Assembly (NCBI GenBank): GCA_018340805.1
Contig: JACMZG010001911.1
Location: 33,173,214-33,237,213, forward strand
Length of the DNA: 64,000 bases
From: Microvelia longipes
Lineage: Eukaryota; Arthropoda; Insecta; Hemiptera; Veliidae
Direction: 5' to 3'
How positions within the stretch are numbered: position 1 is the stretch's first letter; the number at the start of each line of letters is the position of its first letter. The notes beneath the pieces were generated by a model. It was not told the origin of the DNA and did no database searches. It saw only the letters and a program-made list of their open reading frames with translations. The position numbers and the translations under genes were made by a program. This document shows positions 1 to 12,499 of this stretch, piece after piece.

Positions 1-246
1 TTATACACAATTTTAATCCTCCAAAATTGTATTCACTCAAGGGCTTTATTCAATGTCAACATTTTTATTTAAAAACTTATCATATGCTGATTAACTCTTC
101 TTACTATTATTTTCAATTGGTTGTTAAACTTGATTTACTCACTCTTTCACTATGTAGCGGTTTGCCGTTTTTATATTCTATGATTACTCGATTTTCGTTT
201 GTTAACATCTTCTTATACCATTTAGTTGACATAATTATTTATAACA
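1..246. other. AT-rich lead-in to the first LINE
   Basis: This AT-rich stretch precedes the first LINE reading frame. It is probably the 5' untranslated part or a missing ORF1 region of that element. I see no convincing coding sequence and cannot place the 5' boundary of the element. Confidence 0.4.
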
Positions 247-3216
247 ATGGATAATTTCAGTGATATTGACGCGGCGACCGACATCATAGTGAATTTAGAG
301 TTCACAGATATTAAGGAATTAAATAGGACTTATTTAAACAATAATAATAAACTTTTTGTATTGCACCAAAACATAAGAAGTATCATGGCAAATTATGACA
401 ACTTATGTTTACTATTATCATCTCTAAAACGCAAGCCATCCATAATAATTGCTACTGAAGCATGGCTACGTAATATTCCTAAGGATTTTATTGAAATCCC
501 TGGATATACTTCGTTTTTAACAACCAACAACTTTAATAGGTCTAGTGGAATCATAGTATATGTAAAATTAGATATCATGAATATAGTTCAAGTCGAAGAG
601 ATTGAGATGACAGATACTAACTGTTTACGCATATCCGTTAATGAAACTATTTCAATACAAATTTTAGCGCTATATCGATCACCAAATGGTAGTTCAGATG
701 TTTTTATCAATGAATTAAATAACATTATAAAATTATTAAAAAATAAGAATGTCTTTACAATAGGTGATATGAATATAGATATTTTAGATAATATAAATGG
801 CATGAGCCAAACAGCTATTGATTACTGTAGCGATATGTGTGTAAACGGTCTTCTACCTCTCATCTCAACCTCAACAAGGAATTTTAATAACTCTTCAACC
901 CTGATCGATCATATTTTTTGTTCTAACCAGATGATACCTGTGTCTAGTGCCGCCACTTTTGATTCCAATATATCTGACCATTTAACAACTATGGTTCAAA
1001 TAATTGGTGTAAAAAATAACCATAAATATGTAGCTTCTGAACCGTGTACTAAACTTATAACCGATTATGAAAAACTTAGTCAACTTCTCAATGACATGTC
1101 ATGGGATGATGTTGTAAAATGTAATGATCCAAACCAAGCTACAGATCAGTTCTTGGAAAGAATGGCAGATCTGATACAGAAATCATCTGATTCAAAAATT
1201 CTAAGACCTAGTTCAGGAAAGTACAAAATATTGAAACCCTGGATATCTTCTGGGATTATTAAATCTATAAGAACTAGGGATAAATTAAAAACTAAGTTAA
1301 AGAAACAGCCATTCAATGAAAAACTAAAACAAACACTAAAAAAATATTCTAATAAACTTAACATAGTAAAAAATAATGCTAAAAATCTTTATTTTGGCAC
1401 AAAAATAAAAAATAGTGCAAACAATTTTAGAAAAATTTGGGAAACAATAAATGAGTCGATTAATAGAATTAAAAATAAAAAAGATAACATAGTAAATATG
1501 ACATTAGATGGTATTAATATCGATGCTACTATAAATCCAAAACAATGTGCTGATTCGATGGGTAAATACTTCTCATTGGTTGGCGAGAAATTGGCTAATA
1601 ATATTAAAAATACTGATTTTGAAGATAGTACTGAAATAGTTGATGGTGAGAAATGGTGTGAGTGTGAAGTGAAAGAAAGTGATGTGTCGGAGGCGGTGTC
1701 TCAGCTAAGAGGCGGCAGTGGGCCGGGGTACGATGGTATCGAGGCTGTCATGTTAAAGAACAATGTTAAGACATTGTTAAAACCTCTTCAGCATATTACT
1801 AAATTAAGTTTAAGTTCAGGTATATTTCCTGACGCCTTAAAAATATCTATAATTAAACCCATTTATAAATCTGGTTGCACAGTGATCCTTCAAACTATAG
1901 ACCAATTTCTATGCTATCTAATGTCTCTAAAGTATTAGAAAAAATAGTTAAAAAATATCTTATTACTTACTTAAATAATACCGACAAACTTTACGCACAT
2001 CAATACGGATTTAAAAGTGACACAAGTACTGAGGACGCTATATCTGAACTTATTACTACTCTAATTGACAAACTAGATAATAAACTTAAGCCTGTAATAT
2101 TATTTTTGGATCTTGCCAAGGCATTTGATTCTATAAATCATAAGAGATTGATCTATAAGTTGAAGTGTGTTGGAGTTGATGGCACCATGTTGAAATGGTT
2201 TACTTCCTATCTGACGTCAAGACCTCAGAGAGTTAAGATAAATGGAGTCATGGGCAAGGCACATACTTCAGAATACTCAATACCACAGGGCACTGTACTA
2301 GGACCTATTCTGTTTAATATTTATGTGAATGACCTGAAAAACTTAAACCTAGATGGCAAAGTATTGTGCTTTGCCGATGACACATGTATTTTGACTTGGT
2401 CAAATACGTGGGAAAGTGCTCTCCGAAAAGCAGAGCAAAATATGAATACCCTCTACAACTGGCTATGCTTGAACAAGTTGTCTTTGAACGTCGATAAGAC
2501 TAAACTAATGACCATCTCTCTAAACTCAAGTGGTCAACCAGTTCATGATGCTTACATCAGAATTCACGAGGACCTCTGTACTACTTTGCATCCCACGAAC
2601 TGTCAGTGTCCTAAAATACTAACATGCAATACAGCTAAATACCTGGGTATATTATAGATTCGACACTCTGCTGGAAGCCTCAATTAGATTTATTAACAAA
2701 AAGATTAAAAAAAATGCTTTATGTATTTTTAAATGTCAGAGGGTTTTTAAGGTTAGAACATATAAAAATGTTGTACTATGCTCTAACAGAGTCTATCTTG
2801 AGGTATGGGATCTTAGCGTGGGGCGCGGCTTCGGACGCAGCACTTAACTCGCTGAACATTATGCACAGAGCTGTGCTCAGAATAAAGCAAGAAAAGACAG
2901 ACTAACAGACACTAAACAACTATTCAAACAATTATCATTTATGAATATAGATAAACTATTTCAGTACATCTCATTAATTAGACTTTTCAAATATTTAAAT
3001 AATTTTGGCCTTTTCGAGCATGCTCACTCAACGAGGTCTCAAACGACTACCTATAGAAATTTGCAAATTCCTAAATATAATACCTCGGCAGCACAAAAAC
3101 AATGGATTTATAAATCTATTACAATATTTAACTCTCTTCCTAGCCATCTAAAAACCTTTTCTGATTTCCAAATCTTCAAAAAGAAACTAAAAGAATATTT
3201 TCTATCAACTAATTAA
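247..3216 (+). pseudogene. LINE ORF2 (endonuclease plus reverse transcriptase), three frameshifts
   Basis: The first segment (247-1938) begins with ATG and encodes an apurinic-type endonuclease: HQNIRSI near residue 40, TEAWL near 75, GDMNID near 175 and ISDHL near 245. The reverse transcriptase follows, with SGPGYDGI near residue 490. After a frameshift at about 1875 the frame continues to 2657 with NYRPISMLSNVSKVLEK, YGFKSDTST, LFLDLAKAFDSINH, PQGTVLGPILF and the catalytic FADDT (F replaces the usual Y). Two more frameshifts, near 2655 and 2885, lead into the conserved C-terminal region ending near LPSHLKTFSDFQIFKKKLK. Function by family: nicking of target DNA and target-primed reverse transcription. 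This copy cannot make a full protein. Confidence 0.88.
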
Positions 3217-4152
3217 TAGAAAATTATAATATAAATAATTAAAACTTAGTTCTGTTTTTCATTCATTAAATTGTTTATTCATTTATAAGATTAGTCACAA
3301 TATAAATCAAGATAAACCTGGGTTCACGATAAGATAACATTACTAGTATTTAATTATAACTCTTTGTTTATATAAATTATTGCTATTTATATTTATTTTG
3401 TATTATAGTAATACAATAATAATATTGTATTATTATTGTCTATAACGCTAAATTAGTTACACAAATGTGCGTGCGTGTCTGTATAGTGCGCATAGTGCAG
3501 ATATATTACTTCTAACAATGCTTTTCTTCCTTTGCGCGGTGGTTTTTTTGGGCGCGTGCTTGGCATTCTGGATCTGTTCTTTTGCGGAGTGTAAATGAGG
3601 GTTGCTGGTTCGTGATTGTAGATTAGGTTGCTGGTTGTAGATTCGGTTGAGAGCGGAACTTAAATAGGAAATTTTTTTTTTTTTTTTTTTTTGGCTAGTT
3701 TGAATTCTGCTCTTATTCGCGCTTTTAGTCTGCGAGGAATTGGATCTGGGGTGCTAGCCATGCGCTTGGAATGCTTTCGCGCGTAGTAATTGTCAATAAC
3801 ATCTGTGTGAAAATCAAGCTTGTCGTGAATCTTATGTAAACTTCCACTGTATTTTAAGCTTTGCTTCTTAATATTTAATATTTAATAATTAAAGCAATAT
3901 CTTTGAGCTAAATAAGTAAATATATCTAAATGACACTTAAAAAATATGTAAGTAAACCTTAAGAACGGATGAATAAATCAAATAAAAATACTCCCTCTCA
4001 TGCCGCAGGACCTGGTCCTTTTATGAGAGGTACTCTTTGTATTTTGTTTAGTGGTATAGTTTTATTTTTTATTTCTTTGGAAAAATTTAATTTTGTCAAT
4101 TGTAATTTTATATTTTTTATTAATAAAGAGAATTAAAAAAAAAAAAAAAAAA
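247..4152 (+). mobile_element. CR1/Jockey-type non-LTR retrotransposon (LINE), decayed
   Basis: The element has an endonuclease/reverse-transcriptase frame (247-3216), a long 3' untranslated region, an AATAAA signal at 4122-4127 and an 18-base A run at 4135-4152. A stem-loop at about 3995-4029 (CTCTCAT pairing with ATGAGAG) lies near the 3' end, as expected for the RNA structure that some LINE reverse transcriptases recognise. An uninterrupted T run at 3669-3691 lies inside the 3' UTR. No RNase H domain is present, so it belongs to a different lineage from the two LINEs further right. I could not find a target-site duplication, so the true 5' end may lie outside the window. Confidence 0.85.
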
Positions 4153-5358
4153 TTATTGTATCTAGTATCTATAATTTATTTACTAATATCTATGCAATAG
4201 CACTTTATAGTTAAATACGGTCCTTTACGTAAACAGATCATTGATAATTGTTAATCATTTTAAATTTACCTTATAATTATGAAACACTTACATTATGTAT
4301 TTATATTTATAGGTAATGTTATATTCAATTGTAAAATTGAAACCCCATAAGTTCGAACTGAAATGAATGTAAGTTTATCTGTTGATAGCCGCCTACTTGG
4401 TCGAGGTCGTTAAGGGGTCAGTTATTAAACTGACCTTTGACTCCACGGAGGTCTGGGGTTAATAAAAGATTATTGTTCAAATAAATTATCGCCAACTTTA
4501 GATTACACTTTGAGCGTAACGGTTGCCACAACCACTAGAGGTGGTTCCCGCAGGGGTTATCCCTGATAGGCCCCAAGGCTCTAAACGGTTATTATTATTG
4601 TTTATTTATTTTATTTTTTCTTAGCTTTTGCCAGCTTTTCGTTAGCATTAGTCGGGTATAAAGTACCAAGACTAAGGCTAATTTAAGGTATAAGACTAAG
4701 GCTAATTTAAGGTATTTATTGATTTAATAATTTTCTGACGGTATTACAGGTGTTAAGAATTGCAGCCATTTGAATGTGGTGAAGACTGTTGTGATTTAAG
4801 TCCAGAGCTTTAATAGTAGTAATTAGACCATGAGGTACAACTCCAGTTATTATTATACACTGAGAATACACTTAGAGCGTTGCCACTGCCACCTAAGGTT
4901 CGTTCCCGCCGGGGTTATTCCTGATGTGTCGTATCATGATCTAAACGTGCATTATTGTAATTATAATTAATTTACGTTAACTTCTGTCTACTTATGCACT
5001 CTAAAAATTGTTGACCCTAAAATTAGTTTTTAGGGTCAACTGCAACATTATTCATATGACTAATGAATAATTAGTCATAATGTCAACCATCAATGTTGAA
5101 CACCATTGATGTTCAAACATCAATGTTGATGTTTTGTGGAAAACATCAACATTTGTTGATGTTTTCCACAAATGAAAACATCAACAAAACTTAGATAAGT
5201 AATTGAATTCATAGTTTATTCTAGGAAACTGATTCTGACAAATTTATTAAATAATTAATTAATCAATTCTTTAGATTAATTATTACGCGAATATTAAACC
5301 ATTAAATATTCTTCCTGTTCATAATGGCAATTCAAACAATTATTGTTCATATACTTAC
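4153..5358. repeat. Interspersed-repeat fragments and nested palindromes
   Basis: Two related fragments, about 4498-4600 and 4868-4970, share the motif TTCCCGC(A/C)GGGGTTAT, suggesting a low-copy interspersed repeat. A 31-bp hairpin with 13-bp arms lies at 5010-5040. Nested palindromes based on CATCAATGTTGATG follow to about 5195. I see no gene here except that the third exon of the minus-strand gene at 8678-5359 could lie in this stretch. Confidence 0.45.
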
Positions 5359-8300
5359 TGTAATATTCTCTGGTAAAAACTTTTCTACCTCTTAGTACCT
5401 TTCTTCTAGCTTCAGTCTCTCCAAATAAGCTTGTTAATAATACTGAAATAAAAATTAACATTGAAACAATGAATTCTGTTTGTGAATTGCTGCAGTGGAT
5501 GGTCTCAAATGCTGATCTATTTGAATTTAGAAACTAGACTCTAAAAGTTGACTAATCAAACAGAGTGACAAAGTTATTTTTCTCCTTGTTTGGATTGGAG
5601 TTTAATTTTTTTATTATTTACTCACTAAGGGAGGAAACACAGTCATTACTCTGGAGATTTTTGTTGGTTCCAGAGGCGATAGCCGAGGTAACCAAAATGT
5701 TTAAATCTGGAGGCGAAGCCGAGGAATTTATAGATTTGGTACCTGAAACGAAGCCAGGGTAGCCAAATGGGTTTATTCTCTTAAGATCCATTTCTTCCCC
5801 AAGTTTTACTCCATATCTCTATATTTCTAGAACTGGGTGTAATTGTAATTTCCTTCCCTATATTATAGGGTGGAATGAAATTTTATGTCTCCCTTCTAAA
5901 GGAAAATTATAATATGTTTAATAGGCATAGACTACTCCGGACCTGGACACTCTGATTGCTTGTCATGACATCAATTCACAATTAAGTATCCCTTTAAAAA
6001 ATGGATTGAAAGAGTCGAGATTATTATAAATTTAAATGCTGCATTACAAAGAATCTTCTGTTTTTTTAGTTAAAAAAGATCTTATTAAGGTAAATATGAT
6101 ATTGTAGCAAATTACTATATTTCACAAGGATATGCGTTCTTTTCATCCCTCAATTCCTATTATTGTTTCGACTCTGCATGTAATTTTTATAGCTATCCTC
6201 CACCTTTGGCTCGGGGCTAAGTTTATATAATTTTACTGAATAGTAAAATTCCATTTTCTGCCTTGATACCTAAATAACTATTGCGTCTATTTGTAAGAAA
6301 ACAGATGTTTAATATAGGACATAATTCACTAAATTAACTAAATCTATTTCATTTATCTGTTTTTATGATTTTGAGTATAGCCAGAAAAAAGTAAATTTAC
6401 TTTTTTCTCTTGAATGTTTTTCAACCTTTGAAGTTGAATCTCGTCCAGTTTCCTCAAACTTTCTTTACTGTATTGTATAAGTCTGTACTATATTTTACTT
6501 TACTATTATTCTATAATATTTACTGTATTTTATTGTTAGGGTTAGTAAATATTTGTATGGTAATACAAATATTCCCTAAATACAATTTAAACCCCTTACT
6601 TGTTAATAAATATGCTAAACCATGTTGTACGTATTTGTTTTGCAGAAACAGTAAATACAGCTGTTTTAAATTTATTTAAATTAGTAATACTAGTTACATA
6701 TAGAATTACTTTAAATATTAATTAATTGTCATTTGTATAGGAAAATAGATTGTAGGTTTTAGCTGTGCTTATAAAATTAATATTATCTTTTGTTTTTACT
6801 AAAAATTAATTAATTAAATGACATAATTATTGTTATAAATTTTATATGGTAAATCCAGCAATCTAATTAAATTAAAAATATCTATGTGTGGGGCTAACCT
6901 GCCAGAAGGGTAGGGATAAGTACAACAACAAGTAACACTACGGGGTTAGTTAGACTATCTATTTATAAAGGTATGCAGACATACTAAATAATAACGTTCA
7001 CAAAGTACAAAACTAATATAACACCTAAGATGACATAAGCATTGTAGCGTAATGATCAACCACCTGTGACCTCTCGGGATTATGCTCGGAAGCAACACCC
7101 CCCAATTTTTTGGTTTTTCCCCAGAAGCCTTGTAACAATAAGGCTAACCAATATTGATTTATGCGCCTCCGCTAAGCCCGTACATTTTCCGCGGAAGCCA
7201 CAGGTGCTTGTTCCAACGTTATCCTTGAATTATACATCTCTACTATAACTATAATTTGTCATACGCAAGTCTATCCTTGCTTGATAACCCTTTGTTATTC
7301 TATCTAATAGTTATTATCCTATCTAATAGTTCTTATACATTAAATTATCCTCGTCATATAAACTATAGAAACCTTAATAACCAACGAGGGCCCAGGTCTA
7401 GGAGTGCTATCAGTATTGGGTCGCTAAACCGGTAATTACCGCGATATTTAATACAACATTTTACCTGAGACAGACGAGAGACTTATCAGCCACCCGAACC
7501 ACATCACAAACATAGTCTATATTGATCACCCTTTCCAAATTACGTATTCAAGCCTGGTATTCCAGCACTACTACTTATCTACTCACTGTCTGACACTAGA
7601 CTGACTCGTCCGTCCCTGGGGTCATCTAACCACCATCTAGCGTGGGAATATGCTGACTGGACCCTAGACTCTGGGCACTGACATACTTATACTCTTACCT
7701 TCTAGTTTATATTTACATTTTATATAATGCCATTTCGGTACTATCGGATGGTAGACGGACCTTTAAGTCCTTATGCCCTTTTCTCTTATTCCCTGCCCAA
7801 TGGTTTCGATGAGGTGTTTTTCTCTTAGGGCCCTTCGGCCTCGGGCTAACGCTTGACATCTATAATCCTGTGTTAGGTACTTTAGTCCGCCTATCATCCG
7901 AGTAGTCCTATCTCACCAACCCCGCCAGGGGAAACTTATATGTCTAACATTAAATATTATACAAGTGACATTATTATACTACTAAGCATTAAGAACCTAA
8001 GTAAACCAGGGGTGACACAATAATCTGGCCTCCAATCCCAGGATCCTAACGCCCGGGATAGGCCTACGAGAAGTTATAAGAATTACTATACATAGTCCCA
8101 CCTATTACAATCTATATATATCTAGCTATACATAGATATGTATATATTAGCTATGTATCTATTACATAGCTACCAATTTAAGCTATTAACTCGTTACGGA
8201 CAGTCACGGACAAGTTAAAATCGCCGTATCTAAAACTAGACTTCAGGTTATAGACTTAAGGTTTGGGTTATTTATTATAGATGATTCAATATCATCATGC

Positions 8301-8678
8301 CTTTTGCTTCATCAATACTTTTATTACATAACAAGTATGTCCCATTAACGACATATTCACTATCCGTTGTATTCACTATATTTACAGTTCTGTCCATTCG
8401 CTACATTGGTTTTATAACAACATTTTAGGGTTATTTCAATACTTTTAGGTAAATATACAAAACTAGTAACTGTTTTTTGTATATCTTTAATTATACTACA
8501 TTTTTTACTTAACTGATGCAATTAAAATTAAATTAAATAAATACATTTCAGTCAATTAATGCCATTTTGTTAAATTACTTTACAAGTCCTTTTATATTTT
8601 TATTAGCAGTTGAAAAATATGTTTAATTAACTTACCTAATGCAAAAACGCAATATGCTAATCCTTTAAACTGACTCAT
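5359..8678 (-). CDS. Candidate secreted-protein gene, exons 1 and 2 (3' end unresolved)
   Basis: Two minus-strand segments fit as spliced exons. Exon 1 (8678-8636, 43 nt) starts with ATG and ends in G before a perfect GTAAGT donor. Exon 2 (5442-5359, 84 nt) follows a TTTATTTCAG acceptor and ends before another GTAAGT. Joined in phase 1, they read without a stop. The joined product starts with a typical signal peptide, MSQFKGLAYCVFALVLL, with likely cleavage after TEA. A very basic stretch, RRKVLRGRKVFTREYY, follows. I do not recognise the family; it could be a secreted peptide precursor or a small membrane protein. The intron of about 3.2 kb holds a possible solo LTR. Exon 3 must supply two bases to complete a codon. 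Several weak acceptors to the left exist and none is convincing. That the exons are real is inferred from splice sites and a coherent signal peptide only. Confidence 0.55.
6886..8028 (-). mobile_element. Possible solo LTR
   Basis: A block of more complex, less AT-rich sequence starts TGTGGGGC and ends GGGTGACA on the plus strand, so it has TG...CA ends in either orientation. Read on the minus strand it would start TGTCACCCC, like many Gypsy-type LTRs, with a TATATAA-like motif inside. It has no coding potential. No target-site duplication is visible, so a nonautonomous element or an unrelated old repeat is equally possible. It lies in the intron of the gene with exons at 8678-8636 and 5442-5359. 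Confidence 0.3.
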
Positions 8679-8689
8679 TACATTCACTT

Positions 8690-9175
8690 ATTAATTCACT
8701 TTTAACTTTAAAATTTGACACAACTTTAGAACGCAGTACAGAATACTGAGTCGTTTGGAGTGGCACCTGTTATCTCTTGTTATCTGTAGGTGTGGGTTGT
8801 GTTTCATCAGGTTTCTTATCTGTAATATTATGAATCAGAGGGAGTTGCCTAGGTCTAGATAACAACTTTTATTATTGGAAATCATTATTACTCTATTTAT
8901 TTTCTTCTCTGAAGAATTAGAGATCCACGAATGTATTACATATTTTCTTATATTACGGAATGTTTATTTCTCGCATATTATTTCTTTGTGTGTTTTTTGT
9001 TTTAAAATCATCGCCACTGTTCTTGGAAATTAGTTTTATAAGTAAGAATAAATAAATATTAACAAAGTAATTTCAGAAAGGAAAAATGCTATAAATGTTA
9101 ATTAAAGTTAGTTTCACAAAATTGCAATACTTTTCCTCGCCTACTCATACATACTCCACTGTTTCAGTGTTTCAG
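8690..9175. other. AT-rich, no recognisable feature
   Basis: This stretch lies upstream of the minus-strand exon 1 that starts at 8678, so it may hold that gene's 5' untranslated region and promoter. I see no clear TATA box or other motif. Confidence 0.3.
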
Positions 9176-9370
9176 TTACTACGAACACATAGCATACTAA
9201 ATCCGCAGAGCAAATTAAGTGCTGTAGTTAAATATGGTTTTTTTTTAACTTTATTATATTTTATTTCACTTAAATATTGCCATTTTCGGCAAATAACTTT
9301 TCAAATATTTTTTTAGTGTAATTTTATTACCATGCAAGGAAATCAAAATTTAATTAAATATATTTTTTTT

Positions 9371-9957
9371 GAGGTAGTACGTAATTGAGCACTTTATTGG
9401 ACCGTTTTTAGGATGAGAAGCCAATCATTATTGTTATAGGAGGTTATTTAGTTCTTTTCAACTCCGAGGACAATAATGAATGTAAAAAAACTCCTAGGAC
9501 GTAAAAGTAATTCATATGTTGCCGCCATTACTGAAATGTAGCGTGTGCAAAAAACAATCTGTGTTAAACCTTCATGAGCTTTATTTAAAAACGTTCATTT
9601 TGTTTCTGTTTTTGTTCGTAGACTAATTTTTTTTTTCGTTTTTAAAAGGTGTTCTAATTGACAATTTTTGTGTGTTTATTTGTAAAGCTTTTACATTTTT
9701 GAGTAAAAGTGTGAAGCTATGGATGAATTTAATGCCGACGATAATATGGAGTTAATTGGACGTTTGTTTTTTTTTTCAATTAAGTATAGAGCGCAGTTTA
9801 TTTAATGAGTGCTACCTAAAAAAAAATAGTGTATGCCATCCGGCTGAGAATGTCTTTATGTCTTGGCATTTTTTCCCGACGTTTCGCTCGTCGGTAAATC
9901 TAATTGCCGTGACATAAAGACACACTTCTCAGCCTTATGGCATAACTAACTATTATA
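9371..9957 (+). mobile_element. Hairpin-tailed nonautonomous transposon, copy 1
   Basis: The element starts GAGGTAGTACG and ends in a strong hairpin at about 9834-9948. The hairpin has two imperfect 40-bp arms (GGCTGAGAA...TCTTTATGTC against its complement) and a GC-rich inner part in the loop. A near-identical full copy lies at 55183-55775 and a 3' part at 10640-10957. An ATG at 9719 opens a short frame starting MDEFNADDNMELIGRLF, kept in all three copies. It may be the start of a lost transposase, followed by deletion to the 3' end. The superfamily is not identified. Confidence 0.6.
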
Positions 9958-10639
9958 CAAAACCGTCCGTAAGCAAAGAAATCTACAAATCAAGCAAATT
10001 CTAAAACCAAACACGGAAGGACAGACAAGTTCGGGGTGTTGTATGAAACGAATCAAACGCGAAACTAAAAGTAGTAAAAATATTTCGCCTGTTTTTATCT
10101 TTTTATGATTTGCTGCGTAAAAAATAAGTACATTGTCGGTACTGATTTGATGAAAGAGATATCATAAATATGTCAATCACAGCGTTATGGGGAAAGAGAT
10201 AAAAAAGGTTCAGAAGCCCTCGCGGCTAGGGTAATGGTCCCTGATTCACAACCTCCCTCTATGTTAACCTGCAAATATAATAAGCTTAAAATAATACTCA
10301 CGGCACTAACCACGTCGTCTTAAAACGACGTGCCTGTGAGGCTAATTGAAAGCAATATAGATGTTTACATATATACAATAAGATATATGTTGACCAATTA
10401 TCTTACACCCACTGAATACTAAAATAAAACTTACTTTTATTTATTAGTGATGACGTCATAATTAAGTTATTTTCCAACAATGCAGAATAGTCCGATTTAG
10501 AAATCGTTTTAGAATGCTTAAGACTATTTATTCTAGAGAGAATAGAAGTCTCTCTTCCATACTCTCAAAAGCGTCCTTATGACGCTTATATCGTCCTTAT
10601 AACGTATTCATGTGTACAAGATTTTGTAAGTATTCATGT

Positions 10640-10957
10640 GTGTTTATTTGTAAAGCTTTTACATTTTTGAGTAAAAGTGTGAAGCTATGGATGAATTTAA
10701 TGACGACGATAATATGGAGTTAATAATAATTGGACGTTTTTTTCAATTAAGTATATAGCGCAGTTTAATGAGTGCTTTTTTATTTTTTTTAATGAGTGCT
10801 TTATTTAATAAGTGCTACCTCAAAAAAAATGTGTATGCCATCCGGCTGAGAATGTCTTTATGTCTTGGCAATTTTTCCCGACTCGCTTCGCTCGTCGGTA
10901 AATCTAATTGCCGTGACATAAAGACACACTTCTCAGCCTTATGGCATAAATAACTAT
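10640..10957 (+). mobile_element. Hairpin-tailed transposon, copy 2 (3' part)
   Basis: This copy shares the second half of copy 1: the conserved GTGTGAAGCTATGGATGAAT stretch (ATG at 10687) and the terminal hairpin at about 10834-10950. The loop here contains GACTCGCTTCGCTCGTCGG. The frame reads MDEFNDDDNMELIIIGRF and has a small in-frame insertion. The 680 bases between copies 1 and 2 are unassigned apart from a hairpin at about 10297-10340. Confidence 0.6.
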
Positions 10958-11146
10958 TTTGTTTTTAACTTCCTTATAACCCAAGTAAAACTTCACGGTA
11001 AAAGACGTCTTGTTTTGGTAGGATCAACTTAACAAATTCAATGCAAGTACCAGATCGTATTAATTTTTTTTATGAAGTTATTCAATTTTATCAAGTCACT
11101 TTTATGAAATTATTAAGAATATGTACTCTGCAACAATGTCGATATG

Positions 11147-11189
11147 TATATATATATATATATTATATATATATATATATATATATTAT

Positions 11190-11238
<49 letters not shown>
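11147..11238. repeat. (TA)n microsatellite
   Basis: An almost pure TA dinucleotide run with a few TAT/ATT breaks. Confidence 0.95.
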
Positions 11239-11240
<2 letters not shown>

Positions 11241-11580
11241 CAACAAGAGTTATATATAAGACGAGCATATATGCTACGTTGATTTTAATACCGGCATTAT
11301 TTCAATATTCATCGAATGACTTGTATACGTTTTTTAAAAATTGTAAAAATCGAAAAATAATGACGCTATAGTTCGATACACGGCTGAAATTTGTAGACAA
11401 CGCGGGAAAGTAATGCGAGGGAGCCAATGCGGTTAGTCCTGGATGTTAATCCATGCCCTCAATTCCAAATCTGACCAACCTTATTGGTTCCTCAACACTG
11501 TTTTCCCACTCTGTCAAATAATTCTAGCCTTGTGTCTTACCAAAGTTGAAATAATACAAGTTTATCCTTTTACTAAACAA
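11239..11580. other. No recognisable feature
   Basis: AT-rich sequence between a TA array and a 5S-like repeat. I see no gene. Confidence 0.3.
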
Positions 11581-11862
11581 GTATACTAAGTTAAGGTTTC
11601 GAAGTATATCTACTGGTTTTGATTGATAATAAAAGTGCACCCGCCTGAATGGGTGACCACATGGAATAAATCCAATGTATTTGCTGTCGAATACATTGCT
11701 TGAAGACGAGCAAAGCGAGTCCGAAAACGTGCTACTGAACATTTAAAGATTCGTATCTTCTGATGAAAAACGAAGTGAGTCCGAAGTAGTGGGGATATGT
11801 GTAGTGTAGCGCATTTCATCTGGTGAGAGGAAAAGTTCCGAGGAACCCTTTACCTGAGTTTT
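11581..11862 (+). repeat. 5S-rRNA-like interspersed repeat (3' part)
   Basis: Around 11641-11670 the sequence has GAATGGGTGACCACATGGAA, which matches the box C area of 5S rRNA. The family tail follows, with AGCAAAGCGAGTCCGAA and GAGGAAAAGTTCCGAGG, as in the other copies. The bases before it also match the family (ATACTAAGTT...GATAATAAAAGT). The tail is partly duplicated in this copy. Confidence 0.65.
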
Positions 11863-12499
11863 TTTAAATGCGAAGTCAACTTATTTCTTGATAAGTTAGA
11901 AGGAGATTTTGTTTCCTTCCAAAGCAAGAACAAAAAGCATCCGACTTAAATGGTCTTGCAAGCAAATTAATTTATATTCTCTTGATTTGTCGTCCTCTTT
12001 GTGTTTAGGTATTTTCCTATTTTTAGGGCAACGCCTGAATGTAATTGTCTCTAAATTCGTCCTCAGAAGTTTCCTGTCTTTGGCTCATTTATCCCATTCA
12101 GCTTAAATCCTCATTACCATTACAATTATTTTATCTACTGTACAAAAGACCTCTGGTCACAGTGTAATAAGAGAGATTTATTCTCCTCCTCAAAACTCCT
12201 TTAATAGAGGGTTTCATTGACTTAAATAATTGTATTATTTATTGCTGCTTTGTTTAAAGATTGAATTAGAATATGAATCTTAAAAGGGTGAAAAATTACA
12301 ACATTTATCAGGTAATATTTCTTTGAACCCTTGATAATATTTTAATGAGAGGTGATGATTATAATTAAACAGGTTAATTCATGGTAATATTGTAATATTT
12401 GGTTTTACTTTGAGTATGAAATACCTTTAACATTTTTACTTTCATTTAAACCGTAGGTACTCAGGAAACGTATTGTGTTTTGGTGATTTCCATAAATTC
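11863..12499. other. AT-rich, no recognisable feature
   Basis: Short open frames occur here but show no domain, signal peptide or splice support. I see nothing I would annotate. Confidence 0.3.

Larger units (their letters stand above)
9176..11060 (+). mobile_element. Old TIR transposon copy split by a nested insertion
   Basis: The left part (9176-9370) and right part (10958-11060) resemble consecutive sections of the TIR element at 46971-47474. Both share the AATTTAATTAAATATATTTT segment on the left of the break and ACTTCCTTATAACC on the right. In the 47-kb copy these two motifs are nearly adjacent. Here they are separated by about 1.59 kb containing the hairpin-tailed element. The left terminus, near TACTACGAACAC, is a diverged form of the TIR. 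Confidence 0.5.
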
